From Vibrio diabolicus (GTDB lineage: Bacteria > Pseudomonadota > Gammaproteobacteria > Enterobacterales > Vibrionaceae), in NCBI GenBank assembly GCA_001048675.1, contig CCKK01000003.1, positions 186,001 to 250,000 of the forward strand: a DNA stretch of 64,000 bases, in the 5' to 3' direction. The notes under the pieces were generated by a model. That model saw nothing but the letters and a program-made list of their open reading frames with translations. It did not search any database and was not told the origin of the DNA. Made by a program: the position numbers and the translations under genes. How positions within the stretch are numbered: the stretch's first letter is position 1; every line of letters starts with the position of its first letter. Positions 17,912-25,698 of the stretch are shown piece by piece.

Positions 17912-18493
17912 ATGAAAAAGACTCTTATCACTCTTGCTCTAACCATGGTATCGGGTGGCGTATTTGCTCAAATGGATAACTCAAACATGAACCACGACAA
18001 CATGGAGCATGATCAAATGGATCACGGTTCCATGAACATGGATAATATGCCGATGGATCATGGAAAAATGGACCACGGTAAAATGGATCATTCTGGTATG
18101 AGCGGCATGCCGGGCATGTCAGCGGTTGGTATGCCTGCAAATGGCGCAAAACCAGACAAAGTCGTTCATGTACTCTTAACGGATGATATGAAAATTACAT
18201 TCAAAAAAGACGTGACAATAGAACCGGATGATGTGGTTCAATTTGTGGTAATGAATACAGGCAAAATCAATCACGAATTTACCATTGGTTCAGCAGAAGA
18301 ACAGCTTAAACACCGTGAAATGATGAAAACCATGTCTGGCGATCACATGCATGACTCCGGCAATGCGGTCACAGTTGAACCAGGCAAAGCGAAACAACTC
18401 CTGTGGCACTTCCATGGCGATAAAAATGTAGAGTTCGCGTGTAATATTCCCGGTCATGCAGAAGCCGGCATGGTCAAAAAAGTGGAACTGTAG
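17912..18493 (+). CDS. CopI-like periplasmic cupredoxin with Met/His-rich N-terminus
   Basis: Exported copper protein thought to give copper tolerance in the periplasm. ATG at 17912 has AAAGGAAA 6 bases upstream; a shorter-spaced TTG at 17891 is rejected. Signal peptide of about 20 residues (ends VFAQ), then a flexible stretch of degenerate MDHG/MNMD repeats (about 21-65) rich in Met, His and Asp. The C-terminal half is a cupredoxin fold (about 85-193) with type 1 copper ligands: His in INHEFTIG, and Cys, His and Met in the block FACNIPGHAEAGM near the end. Last gene of the copper operon, closed by a strong terminator. CopI of photosynthetic bacteria and Vibrio has the same layout; the name is by analogy. 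Confidence 0.87.
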   Translation: MKKTLITLALTMVSGGVFAQMDNSNMNHDNMEHDQMDHGSMNMDNMPMDHGKMDHGKMDHSGMSGMPGMSAVGMPANGAKPDKVVHVLLTDDMKITFKKDVTIEPDDVVQFVVMNTGKINHEFTIGSAEEQLKHREMMKTMSGDHMHDSGNAVTVEPGKAKQLLWHFHGDKNVEFACNIPGHAEAGMVKKVEL

Positions 18494-18544
18494 TGAAACC
18501 GGATTTACGCATTCACACGGTTCTTAGACGTTAAATGTAAATAC

Positions 18545-18570
18545 AAAAGGAGCTGATTCAGCTCCTTTTT
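18545..18570. terminator. Terminator closing the copper operon
   Basis: Hairpin with arms AAAAGGAGCTG and CAGCTCCTTTT, tight loop, T-run on the right and A-run on the left. It can also act on the leftward ferric-reductase-like gene ending at 18591. Confidence 0.92.
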
Positions 18571-18590
18571 ATTTCACCCCAAATACTAGA

Positions 18591-19940
18591 TTATCGCATC
18601 ACAAACAGCTCTTCATGATAGTGATGTTCTGTATCAAAACGATATGCCTCTAACTCTTTTTTCAGGGTTCGAGAAAATACCTCCGGTCCACAGAAATAAA
18701 ACTCATAACGCGATAAATCGCCGCATTCCTTCGCAATTTGTTCAACATTAAGTCGAGGTGAAATCGCAGTATCTATCACGTTCAGTTTCACTTGTGCCTG
18801 ACGCGCAGCATTCCACAGTTCATCCACTAAATGACTATCTAAGCCACGTGTGCAATAAAACAAATGCACTGGCGGATGTATTTTTAACGCTTTCAGTGAA
18901 GATAAGATGGCAAAGAACGACGCTATCCCGACACCACCAGCAATCCAAACTTGCGGCTTGTTGACATCAAACTCTAAACGTCCATACGGCCCTTCAACAA
19001 CAACCTCATCGCCCGCTTTCACGCGCTGGTACAAATTGGTCGTGAAATCGCCTAGCTCTTTGATCAAAAAGCGAATCTCTGGATCGTGCCCACCTGAAAC
19101 AATCGTAAACGGATGCGGATCTTCATTACCAAAACGAACATAAGCAAACTGCCCGACTTTGTGTCCTTGCCAAGGTTTTCCTTGACCGTTATTGCTTGGC
19201 GCCAAAACCAGCTCCATCACGCGCGCTTGAGGGAAGTAGCGAGTCGACACCACTTTGGCGGGATAGCGATTCGCTCGTCCGACAAAGCCAAACAAGCTAT
19301 AAACGGCAGCCGCAGAGCCCATCAATGCAAAACCAAAAGCGACAAAATGAATGGGATCGCCCCAGTATGCATGCTTTATCAATAAGACCGAATGCAAGGC
19401 AACCATCAAATACACCACAGCCATTAAACGATGGGATAACTTAAACGGTTTGTATTTAACAACAGTCCAGAGTGACACTACCAGCAATACCAATAGCAAA
19501 TAAAAGCCCCACTCACCTAAATCCAAGCCTATATCACGCAGTTCTTTAACCCATAACTCAAAACCAACGAAGTTATTGCCTGATGGCCCCGCTCCAGTGT
19601 GTTTTACTGGTTTTTCCAACCAACCAGCAGCAACGAGCCACTTCGGCACTTTATACATAAGCCAATGGATCACACCCAAACTGACGCCTGCTATACCTAA
19701 CCACTTGTGTACTCGATATGCCTTGTCCATGCCATGAACCCATTGCTCTATCACAGGTAAGCGCAGCGCCAGAACCATCGCAATAGACATCAAAGCTAAC
19801 GACAAAACACCAGAATATTGAATAAGCGCGGAGCGCCATTGGAAGAATTGGGTCGAGGAAAGCAGTTGCGGTTCACTCATCCACCACAACACAGACACGG
19901 CGGCAATTATCATCCATACAAAATTTCGTACAGTTTTCAT
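18591..19940 (-). CDS. Ferric-reductase-like transmembrane flavocytochrome
   Basis: Predicted inner-membrane oxidoreductase that passes electrons from NAD(P)H through FAD and haem. N-terminal half (to about residue 215) has six helices in the ferric reductase/NOX arrangement with His residues (HKWLGIAG and HRLMAVVYLMVALHS) suited to two haems. C-terminal half is a ferredoxin-reductase module: FAD-binding barrel with HPFTIVSGG, then NAD-binding GGVGIASFFA and the terminal FCGPEVF. ATG 19940 is chosen because GAGAGTG precedes it at good distance; longer TTG/GTG/ATG starts exist at 19955, 19949 and 19946. Single gene, convergent with the copper operon. Substrate (ferric or cupric ion, or other acceptor) is not determined by sequence. 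Confidence 0.85.
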   Translation of the reverse strand: MKTVRNFVWMIIAAVSVLWWMSEPQLLSSTQFFQWRSALIQYSGVLSLALMSIAMVLALRLPVIEQWVHGMDKAYRVHKWLGIAGVSLGVIHWLMYKVPKWLVAAGWLEKPVKHTGAGPSGNNFVGFELWVKELRDIGLDLGEWGFYLLLVLLVVSLWTVVKYKPFKLSHRLMAVVYLMVALHSVLLIKHAYWGDPIHFVAFGFALMGSAAAVYSLFGFVGRANRYPAKVVSTRYFPQARVMELVLAPSNNGQGKPWQGHKVGQFAYVRFGNEDPHPFTIVSGGHDPEIRFLIKELGDFTTNLYQRVKAGDEVVVEGPYGRLEFDVNKPQVWIAGGVGIASFFAILSSLKALKIHPPVHLFYCTRGLDSHLVDELWNAARQAQVKLNVIDTAISPRLNVEQIAKECGDLSRYEFYFCGPEVFSRTLKKELEAYRFDTEHHYHEELFVMR

Positions 19941-20179
19941 GAACATCACTCTCAAATTGACGACAACTCTAGTTTAGTTTTTCTAGCGTAATGCAACGTC
20001 AATATTCGTAAAGTTGAGTAAACCCACAATATACCTAAGGTCAATAACAAACTTGGAGGTATTGCGCAGAATCCTACAAAAAATCGACATGGATTTAACA
20101 GTGGTTAGAGTATTCGCTCGTTATAGTTTGCGTAACATCGCCACAGTGCGAACCAAAACCAAAATGAAGAACACGACGC

Positions 20180-21031
20180 ATGAAAAAGTTATTTTTGTTG
20201 GCTGGGCTAATGGTTTGCTCAACCCTAAGTTACGCTTCCCAACTGAATGAAGACATTTCTCTCATCGAACAACAAACCTCAAGCAGAATTGGAGTCTCGG
20301 TTTGGGATACGCAAACCGATGAGCGCTGGGATTACCGTGGCGATGAACGCTTCCCACTCATGAGCACATTCAAAACCTTGGCTTGCGCCACAATGCTAAG
20401 TGATATGGACAGCGGTAAGCTAAGTAAAAATGCGACCGCGAAAGTCGATGAGCGCAGCATCGTTGTGTGGTCTCCAGTGATGGACAAACTCGCAGGCCAA
20501 AACACACGCGTAGAACACGCTTGTGAAGCTGCGATGTTGATGAGTGATAATACTGCTGCCAACTTAGTATTGAATGAAATCGGCGGCCCTAAGGCCGTGA
20601 CAATGTTTCTGCGAACTATTGGTGATAAAGCGACGCGCCTAGATAGATTAGAACCACGTTTGAACGAAGCGACACCGGGAGACAACCGCGACACAACCAC
20701 ACCTAACTCCATGGTAAACACTCTGCGAACCTTGATTGAAGGAGAAACGTTGTCTTACGAGTCTCGCGTGCAATTAAAAATCTGGATGCAGGACAACAAG
20801 GTTTCAGACTCGTTAATGCGTTCAGTATTACCAACAGGTTGGTCTATCGCCGACCGCTCTGGTGCGGGTGGTCACGGTTCGCGCGGTATTAACGCAATCA
20901 TATGGAAGGAAAACCATCGTCCTGTTTACATTAGTATCTATGTCACAGAAACCGAGCTATCACTTCAAGCCAGAGACCAGCTCATCGCGCAAATCAGTCA
21001 GTTGATTTTACAGAAATACAAAGATAATTAA
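20180..21031 (+). CDS. blaCARB: CARB-family class A beta-lactamase (carbenicillinase)
   Basis: Periplasmic serine beta-lactamase hydrolysing penicillins, including carboxypenicillins. 283 residues with a signal peptide ending near SYAS. Catalytic features: Ser62-Thr-Phe-Lys65 (Ambler 70-73), Ser122-Asp-Asn (SDN loop, 130-132), Glu158 in RLEPRLNEA (166) and Arg226-Ser-Gly in place of KTG (234-236). The R-S-G box is the mark of the CARB/PSE group. No integron, IS element or resistance neighbours are present, so it is most likely the intrinsic chromosomal gene of the V. parahaemolyticus/V. alginolyticus group. It is monocistronic with its own terminator. No regulator lies beside it. The exact CARB variant number cannot be given without alignment. 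Confidence 0.95.
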   Translation: MKKLFLLAGLMVCSTLSYASQLNEDISLIEQQTSSRIGVSVWDTQTDERWDYRGDERFPLMSTFKTLACATMLSDMDSGKLSKNATAKVDERSIVVWSPVMDKLAGQNTRVEHACEAAMLMSDNTAANLVLNEIGGPKAVTMFLRTIGDKATRLDRLEPRLNEATPGDNRDTTTPNSMVNTLRTLIEGETLSYESRVQLKIWMQDNKVSDSLMRSVLPTGWSIADRSGAGGHGSRGINAIIWKENHRPVYISIYVTETELSLQARDQLIAQISQLILQKYKDN

Positions 21032-21072
21032 TTCACTGCTTACGTATTTACTTTCCTAGGTTCACCCTCTTT

Positions 21073-21100
21073 GCCCTTCTCTTCCCTGAAGGGCTTTCTT
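21073..21100 (+). terminator. Terminator after beta-lactamase
   Basis: Hairpin GCCCTTC / GAAGGGC with an 8-base loop followed by TTTCTT. Confidence 0.75.
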
Positions 21101-21324
21101 ACTTCTTTGGTTCTACCTCAAAAACACCCCTTATTGAGTAATGACTTACTTATAAATAGGTATAACATTTATTCATTTAGGCGTGAGTTAACGCCCACAT
21201 TAAGCAATTGAACACACATAGATAGCGATAAATAAACCATAATCTTACGTAGAAACGCATTTTTCTTGAAAATAGCTTCGTGTAACTTATTGTTGGTATT
21301 TGCAACATCGCAAGGAGATGTCTA

Positions 21325-22374
21325 TTGAGACTTGAAAGAACTTTTAACCCTGATGACTTATCGATGCAGAATATGGAAAGTCCGATCTGTATGCCGATAG
21401 GGTTTGTTCACTTTTTAGCTCAATCGGAAACATTGCAGCAGGTGCTTGATACGGTCGCAGAATGGATAAATCGTATATTCAATTCCGACCGCGCGAGTAT
21501 CACGCTTTATGAAAATGATGATCATCTAAAGGTCTACTCTTTCTCTGGTAATAAAGCGATTCCGGCTGAATTCTTGGTACCTATTCACCGAGCTTTTGTT
21601 GGCCGAGTGTTCAAAAAGCAACAACTGATGATCTGTGACGATGTCACTCAATCTGATGAGGTCGATTGTGTGATGCTGGCATCCAATGGCATGGGGACCT
21701 GTATGGATGCACCTTTAATGCACGGTAAAGTCTGTTTGGGCACGCTTAATGTTGCACATCATCAAACGCACACTTATACAAACGAACAAGCGGCACAGCT
21801 TCAGTGCATTGCTAACTGGATTGCTTTAAACATTGCTCTTCATATACAAATTATGAAAATGGAGCATCTTGCCACAACGGATGATCTGACTGGCATTCCA
21901 AACCGCAGAGAATTCATGCGACAAATCGAAAGCCGCCTGAATGAATACCGCACCCAAGGCATTGACTTCCATGTTGCTATTCTAGATTTAGACAACTTTA
22001 AAAGCCTTAATGATCGGTTTGGTCATGATGCTGGCGATAAATCGCTGATCCATGCAGTCAACACCATTCAAAGTCATCTACTTGACTGTGACTTACTTGC
22101 CAGAGTTGGCGGTGAAGAGTTTGCCATCGTACTAAGAAGCCGCTCATCGCAAGAAGCCCTAAACACATTAGAAACGATTCGCAATGCGTTAGAAACTACG
22201 ACGATTCAACACTCAGGTCGTGATATGAGCTTTACCGCTAGTATTGGTGTAACTCAAGTCTGTAGCTTGGATGACTCGTTTGAACCACTCGTAAAACGCG
22301 CCGACTTAGCCCTTTACAAAGCCAAAGAAACCGGTAGAAACCGTGTTGAGGTTCATAAAACAGAAGAAAACTAG
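21325..22374 (+). CDS. GAF-GGDEF diguanylate cyclase
   Basis: Cytoplasmic signalling enzyme expected to make cyclic di-GMP. N-terminal GAF sensor domain (about 30-175) and C-terminal GGDEF domain (about 185-345) with active-site GGEEF (about 262-266), TTDDLTGIPNRREF and the DLDNFKSLND metal-binding segment. There is no RxxD inhibitory site five residues before GGEEF, so product inhibition through the usual I-site is not expected. No transmembrane helix, so the GAF signal is internal. TTG start at 21325 is supported by AAGGAGATG 7 bases upstream; the next ATG (21364) has no such site. Transcribed alone with its own terminator. Active-site residues look intact. Confidence 0.9.
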   Translation: MRLERTFNPDDLSMQNMESPICMPIGFVHFLAQSETLQQVLDTVAEWINRIFNSDRASITLYENDDHLKVYSFSGNKAIPAEFLVPIHRAFVGRVFKKQQLMICDDVTQSDEVDCVMLASNGMGTCMDAPLMHGKVCLGTLNVAHHQTHTYTNEQAAQLQCIANWIALNIALHIQIMKMEHLATTDDLTGIPNRREFMRQIESRLNEYRTQGIDFHVAILDLDNFKSLNDRFGHDAGDKSLIHAVNTIQSHLLDCDLLARVGGEEFAIVLRSRSSQEALNTLETIRNALETTTIQHSGRDMSFTASIGVTQVCSLDDSFEPLVKRADLALYKAKETGRNRVEVHKTEEN

Positions 22375-22387
22375 AAAAGAGAGTGAT

Positions 22388-22420
22388 AAAAAAGGTAGCG
22401 ACTTGTTGCGCTACCTTTTA
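22388..22420. terminator. Terminator after GGDEF gene
   Basis: Arms AAAGGTAGCG and CGCTACCTTT with a short loop, T-run on the right. It also lies just past the stop of the leftward 50-residue gene. Confidence 0.88.
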
Positions 22421-22492
22421 TAAATTCTAACCCGCCTAAAATAAGTAATACGAACTTTAAGCCAGTTTAGAAATAAGAGTGAGCAAATTTAA

Positions 22493-22645
22493 TTATGCTT
22501 TCTTAAGATCTTTAGCTGGGTAAGTTAGCGTTTTCTCGCCTGCTTTTACGTGTGTGTAAAAACCGCCACTGCTTAAACCTGTAACAACCATTTCGCCAAG
22601 ATCGATACCTTTAGTCGCTACTACTACGTCACCGATTGAAAACAT
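22493..22645 (-). CDS. 50-residue protein of unknown function
   Basis: Short gene missed by a 60-codon cutoff. It starts MFSIGDVVVATKG and ends PAKDLKKA, no signal peptide, no Cys; the valine/glycine pattern (GDVVVA, GEMVVTGLSSGGFYTHV) suggests a small SH3-like or KOW-like beta barrel. AAGGT precedes the ATG by 6 bases on the minus strand. Codon use looks like its neighbours and the frame ends cleanly before a terminator. Similar small SH3-like proteins occur in vibrios without known role. Stated function: unknown. Confidence 0.72.
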   Translation of the reverse strand: MFSIGDVVVATKGIDLGEMVVTGLSSGGFYTHVKAGEKTLTYPAKDLKKA

Positions 22646-22888
22646 ATTGAATACCTTGTTTATTTAGATTAAGACACTAAGTCGTTGCGCGGTATTTAAT
22701 ATGATATTAGGCAAACCACCTAATCGAATTTTTTATCGTAAAGATTAATTTTTATTTGGCGTGAACTCTAAGTTTCCATATTGAAAAAAACCACAATATT
22801 TCCCAAAAACAGATGCGCTATTCTTGTTAAATACGTTAAGATTTTCTAGCATCAATTGCGGAGGTTTACTCCGCCTCATTGGAGATAA

Positions 22889-23554
22889 ATGATGAAGAAA
22901 GGCCTAAAAATGCGTGCACTAGAACGCTCTGATTTGCGCTTTATTCACGAACTAAATAACAACCGAAATATCATGGCCTACTGGTTCGAAGAGCCTTATG
23001 AATCTTATGATGAGCTCGAAGAACTGTACCGAAAACATATACATGATGACGCAGAAAGACGCTTTGTGGTTGAAGATGAAGACGGCATAGTGATTGGATT
23101 GGTCGAACTTATTGAGATCAACTACATTCACCGAAGCGCTGAGTTTCAGATAATCATCGCCCCAGAGCATCAAGGACGAGGTTATGCGACAGAGATGATT
23201 AATCGTGCATTGGATTACTCCTTCTCGATTCTCAATCTACGTAAAATATACTTATTGGTCGCAGTGGATAATGAAGTCGCTATTCATTTATATAAGAAAT
23301 GTGGTTTTATTGAAGAAGGCCATTTAGTAGAAGAATACTTTATTAACGGAGCCTATAGCGATGTTAAGCGTATGTATATATTAAAACACCAATATCAAGA
23401 AAAAGATCGAAGAAAAGAACGCGATTCACTAATTTATTCCATCAAAGTAAAAACGCAGCCATCGTTGCTGCGTTTTCAATTTACTCAAATTGATATTGGT
23501 AAGATAATGCGACGCGCCTATCTGCCTCATCTAAATACGTGTTGTTGTCCATGA
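22889..23554 (+). CDS. speG: Spermidine N1-acetyltransferase with unusual C-terminal extension
   Basis: Cytoplasmic GNAT enzyme that acetylates spermidine and spermine with acetyl-CoA, relieving polyamine toxicity. The first about 172 residues match SpeG closely: LRFIHELNNN, YWFEEPYESYDELEELY (polyamine-binding acidic segment), EFQIIIAPEHQGRGYA (acetyl-CoA loop Q/RxxGxG/A) and NEVAIHLYKKCGF. Known Vibrio SpeG is about 173 residues; this frame continues to 221, running through the terminator at 23450-23476 and 74 bases into the end of the convergent gene. The tail (ending HLNTCCCP) is therefore probably not conserved and may result from a lost stop codon or a sequence error. GGAG stands 4 bases before ATG 22889 and 7 before the adjacent ATG 22892. 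Confidence 0.87.
   Translation: MMKKGLKMRALERSDLRFIHELNNNRNIMAYWFEEPYESYDELEELYRKHIHDDAERRFVVEDEDGIVIGLVELIEINYIHRSAEFQIIIAPEHQGRGYATEMINRALDYSFSILNLRKIYLLVAVDNEVAIHLYKKCGFIEEGHLVEEYFINGAYSDVKRMYILKHQYQEKDRRKERDSLIYSIKVKTQPSLLRFQFTQIDIGKIMRRAYLPHLNTCCCP
23450..23476. terminator. Bidirectional terminator inside the speG 3' extension
   Basis: Arms AAAACGCAGC and GCTGCGTTTT around a 7-base loop; serves the gene ending at 23481 on the minus strand. In the present sequence speG is translated through it. Confidence 0.85.
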
Positions 23555-24278
23555 CAAACGTCATTACGTTAAACGAGTGACGTTTATTCACGAGATAACC
23601 AAGGCCGATACCACCAAAGAAGCCTTTGTAGTTCTCTCCTTCACTGTTTTCTGAGCCGTAAGTGCCTGCTGCGAAGCTGATTAACGTCAGCTCTTTGGTA
23701 AACGATTTCAGCGCAAATGCACCAACGTAACCACTGCTGCCAGAAGAACTCATCAGATTGAAGCCATTCTCTGCACTTGGAATGCCCGTAAAGTTAGGCT
23801 CGCTACAGTGGCTACTTTCTGCACCGTCACATACGGGAACATCACCAGTGTTGTACGTATAGCCTGCCATTGGGAAAATTTGGAAGCCTGCTGGCTCAAT
23901 CCCGAAATAACTTAACGGCATAAAGGTACCAACGCTGTAGTTGGTTTGATCCGCGCCGTTTACGTATTCATTTTTACCAAAATTGAAATTCACGATACCG
24001 ACCGGAAACAACCACGAACCACCAATACGCCACTCGCTCGCATCATCATTGATACGCAGGTTGATTTTGCGCGCTTGGTCAAGCGCAAGTGAGCCCGAGA
24101 ATGAGATGTTTTGATCATCAAAATCGTAGTTGTTTGCGTACGACGCGCCAAATTTCGTGATGACTTTTGTTGGGTCATCCGCCAACTTGTTTTTATTGTC
24201 TTTTACTCGATGCTCGGCACCATGAGCCAGCGTACTGACCAACAAAGTCGTACACACTAACGCTAGTTTGTTTTTCAT
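23481..24278 (-). CDS. Small outer-membrane beta-barrel protein, function unknown
   Basis: Start MKNKLALVC (24278) is preferred to GTG 24320 because it gives a standard signal peptide (cut near AHGA). The mature part of about 245 residues alternates hydrophobic and polar residues in short strands with Gly/Asn turns (NFNFGKNEYVNG, GFFGGIGLGYL, VALSYQYQFE) and finishes with an aromatic-rich last strand, all typical of an outer-membrane barrel. An outer loop has two Cys (VPVCDGAESSHCSEP), probably disulphide-linked. It shows weak resemblance in layout to the barrel at 30083-30874 (QIFPMAG versus QLFPLAG). It closes a leftward block with a FadL-type channel and an RND pump. No substrate known. 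Confidence 0.75.
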   Translation of the reverse strand: MKNKLALVCTTLLVSTLAHGAEHRVKDNKNKLADDPTKVITKFGASYANNYDFDDQNISFSGSLALDQARKINLRINDDASEWRIGGSWLFPVGIVNFNFGKNEYVNGADQTNYSVGTFMPLSYFGIEPAGFQIFPMAGYTYNTGDVPVCDGAESSHCSEPNFTGIPSAENGFNLMSSSGSSGYVGAFALKSFTKELTLISFAAGTYGSENSEGENYKGFFGGIGLGYLVNKRHSFNVMTFVMDNNTYLDEADRRVALSYQYQFE

Positions 24279-24362
24279 TTTTAGTCCTTTGAGATGTTGA
24301 ATACCCACACTTAGCCGCACAGATACTTTTTAAATCATCACTCACTGGGTGTGACAGAAGCG

Positions 24363-24411
24363 CCCTAACTACCTTAGATAGCGCGACAGCATCCAGTGCA
24401 GGTAGTTAGGG
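24363..24411. repeat. Perfect 12-bp inverted repeat between fadL-like and barrel genes
   Basis: CCCTAACTACCT (24363-24374) and AGGTAGTTAGGG (24400-24411), 25-base loop, no T-run on either side. It lies between two genes of the same strand, so it may be an mRNA-processing or attenuating hairpin rather than a plain terminator. Confidence 0.7.
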
Positions 24412-24453
24412 TAGAATGGCCTGTAAGGAAGGCGTTTTAGCGATTAGGAATGA

Positions 24454-25578
24454 TTAGTTTTTCCAGTTGTAGCTCATGCTCATGAAGTACAGAGCAGGCT
24501 CATCAAAGCCAGCTTGTAAGCGTGGCGTTTCTGACGATTCCATCAAGATCGCTTCAAACGCGAAACCAATTGAGTTTTCTGAATCCAATTTGTAATCAAT
24601 GCCTGTACCAATGCGGTACGCCTTGCCAGTAGGAACGGTTATGTCACCGTTTGATTGGCTTTCATACATGCTGGTATCGAATGCAAAACCTGCATTCCAC
24701 ATCATTTTTTCATTCAGTTTGTACTGAGTACCCAATGCGATTTGGTAAGTGTCTTGTGTCTCTACATCGACCAAATCTGCAGCCTTAAGCGCGGTTGTGT
24801 ATTCGCTCCAGTCTTGCCAATTCACGTTCCACATCACCGCTAGGTCATCATTCACTTCATGGTAAGCACTGAAGATCAGTTGTTGCGGAGCAATGGAGTT
24901 ACTATTGTCGAATTCAAATTCGGTTTCAGAAGAGTAAGACAGACCAAGACGCGTGCCTGATGTTGCCTCATAAAGCACACCTACTCGGCCGTTGACTTGA
25001 GTATTTTGGTCTTCGTCTAAGTATTTTTTATGCATGTCAGAGCTAGCCAACGACCCTTCCGCTTCTACTTCATACATACCGTACTGAATACCAAGCGCCG
25101 CACCCACAGACCAGTGATCATTGATGCGGTAAGAAGCGGAAGGTTGAATGGTCAAGGCTTGCGTCGTTGCTGTAGGAATATCTAAATGATTATCCAAAAG
25201 ACCTTCGTACTCGAGGCCAAGACCGTAGTTGCCATATAAACCAATACCCAGCGTCCATTTGTCGTTCACTTGTTGGCTGTAAAATGCCGACGCCATAGGA
25301 ACAAAACCAATCACGTTGCCCGCATCACCAGTCATCGTGTCTAGTTGCGCGTCACCGTAAAGGCCAATCAGGTTACCAGAGAAAGATTTACCAGAAACAT
25401 TCGCCAGACCAGCCGGGTTTGCTGCCATTACTGAGGCATCTTGCGCACGAGCCGCCATACCAGCGGATGCCAAACCAATATCCGATGCTGTAGTTTCGTA
25501 AAGGTATAACCCACCCGCTTGCGCAGCAGCACACGTCAGTAGAGAGCTCGCTACGACGATTTTTGAAAGATTTTTCAT
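24454..25578 (-). CDS. FadL/TodX-family outer-membrane channel
   Basis: Outer-membrane transporter for hydrophobic substrates, normally long-chain fatty acids or aromatics. 374 residues, signal peptide ending AQAG. The mature N-terminus carries the plug (GLYLYETTASDIGLASAGMAARAQDAS, broken here by normal turns) with the family motif ANPAGLANV, followed by about 14 beta strands. It is shorter than E. coli FadL (about 420 mature) and closer to the TodX/VolA-like group of Vibrio. It lies 120 bases downstream of the RND pump on the same strand. Substrate unknown; proximity to an RND pump hints at handling of fatty acids, bile or similar amphiphiles, an inference only. Confidence 0.88.
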   Translation of the reverse strand: MKNLSKIVVASSLLTCAAAQAGGLYLYETTASDIGLASAGMAARAQDASVMAANPAGLANVSGKSFSGNLIGLYGDAQLDTMTGDAGNVIGFVPMASAFYSQQVNDKWTLGIGLYGNYGLGLEYEGLLDNHLDIPTATTQALTIQPSASYRINDHWSVGAALGIQYGMYEVEAEGSLASSDMHKKYLDEDQNTQVNGRVGVLYEATSGTRLGLSYSSETEFEFDNSNSIAPQQLIFSAYHEVNDDLAVMWNVNWQDWSEYTTALKAADLVDVETQDTYQIALGTQYKLNEKMMWNAGFAFDTSMYESQSNGDITVPTGKAYRIGTGIDYKLDSENSIGFAFEAILMESSETPRLQAGFDEPALYFMSMSYNWKN

Positions 25579-25604
25579 GTTAAAACCTATTATTGTTAGG
25601 GGAA

Positions 25605-25666
25605 CCCACGCTGCGACGGTGGTTGTATATCAATGAAAGGCATTGGCCAATCGCACACAGCGTGGG
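25605..25666. repeat. 9-bp inverted repeat upstream of the FadL-type gene
   Basis: CCCACGCTG (25605-25613) pairs with CAGCGTGGG (25658-25666) across 44 bases, between the RND pump stop and the FadL-type start. May act as an mRNA hairpin or transcription attenuator on the minus strand. Confidence 0.5.
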
Positions 25667-25698
25667 GGTGTTGTGGAGTCAGTCGGTTGAAATCAGCG

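Noticed and set aside
20014..20250. Plus-strand frame overlapping the beta-lactamase start
   Set aside because: Overlaps the signal peptide region in another frame; the beta-lactamase is a certain gene and this frame has no family.
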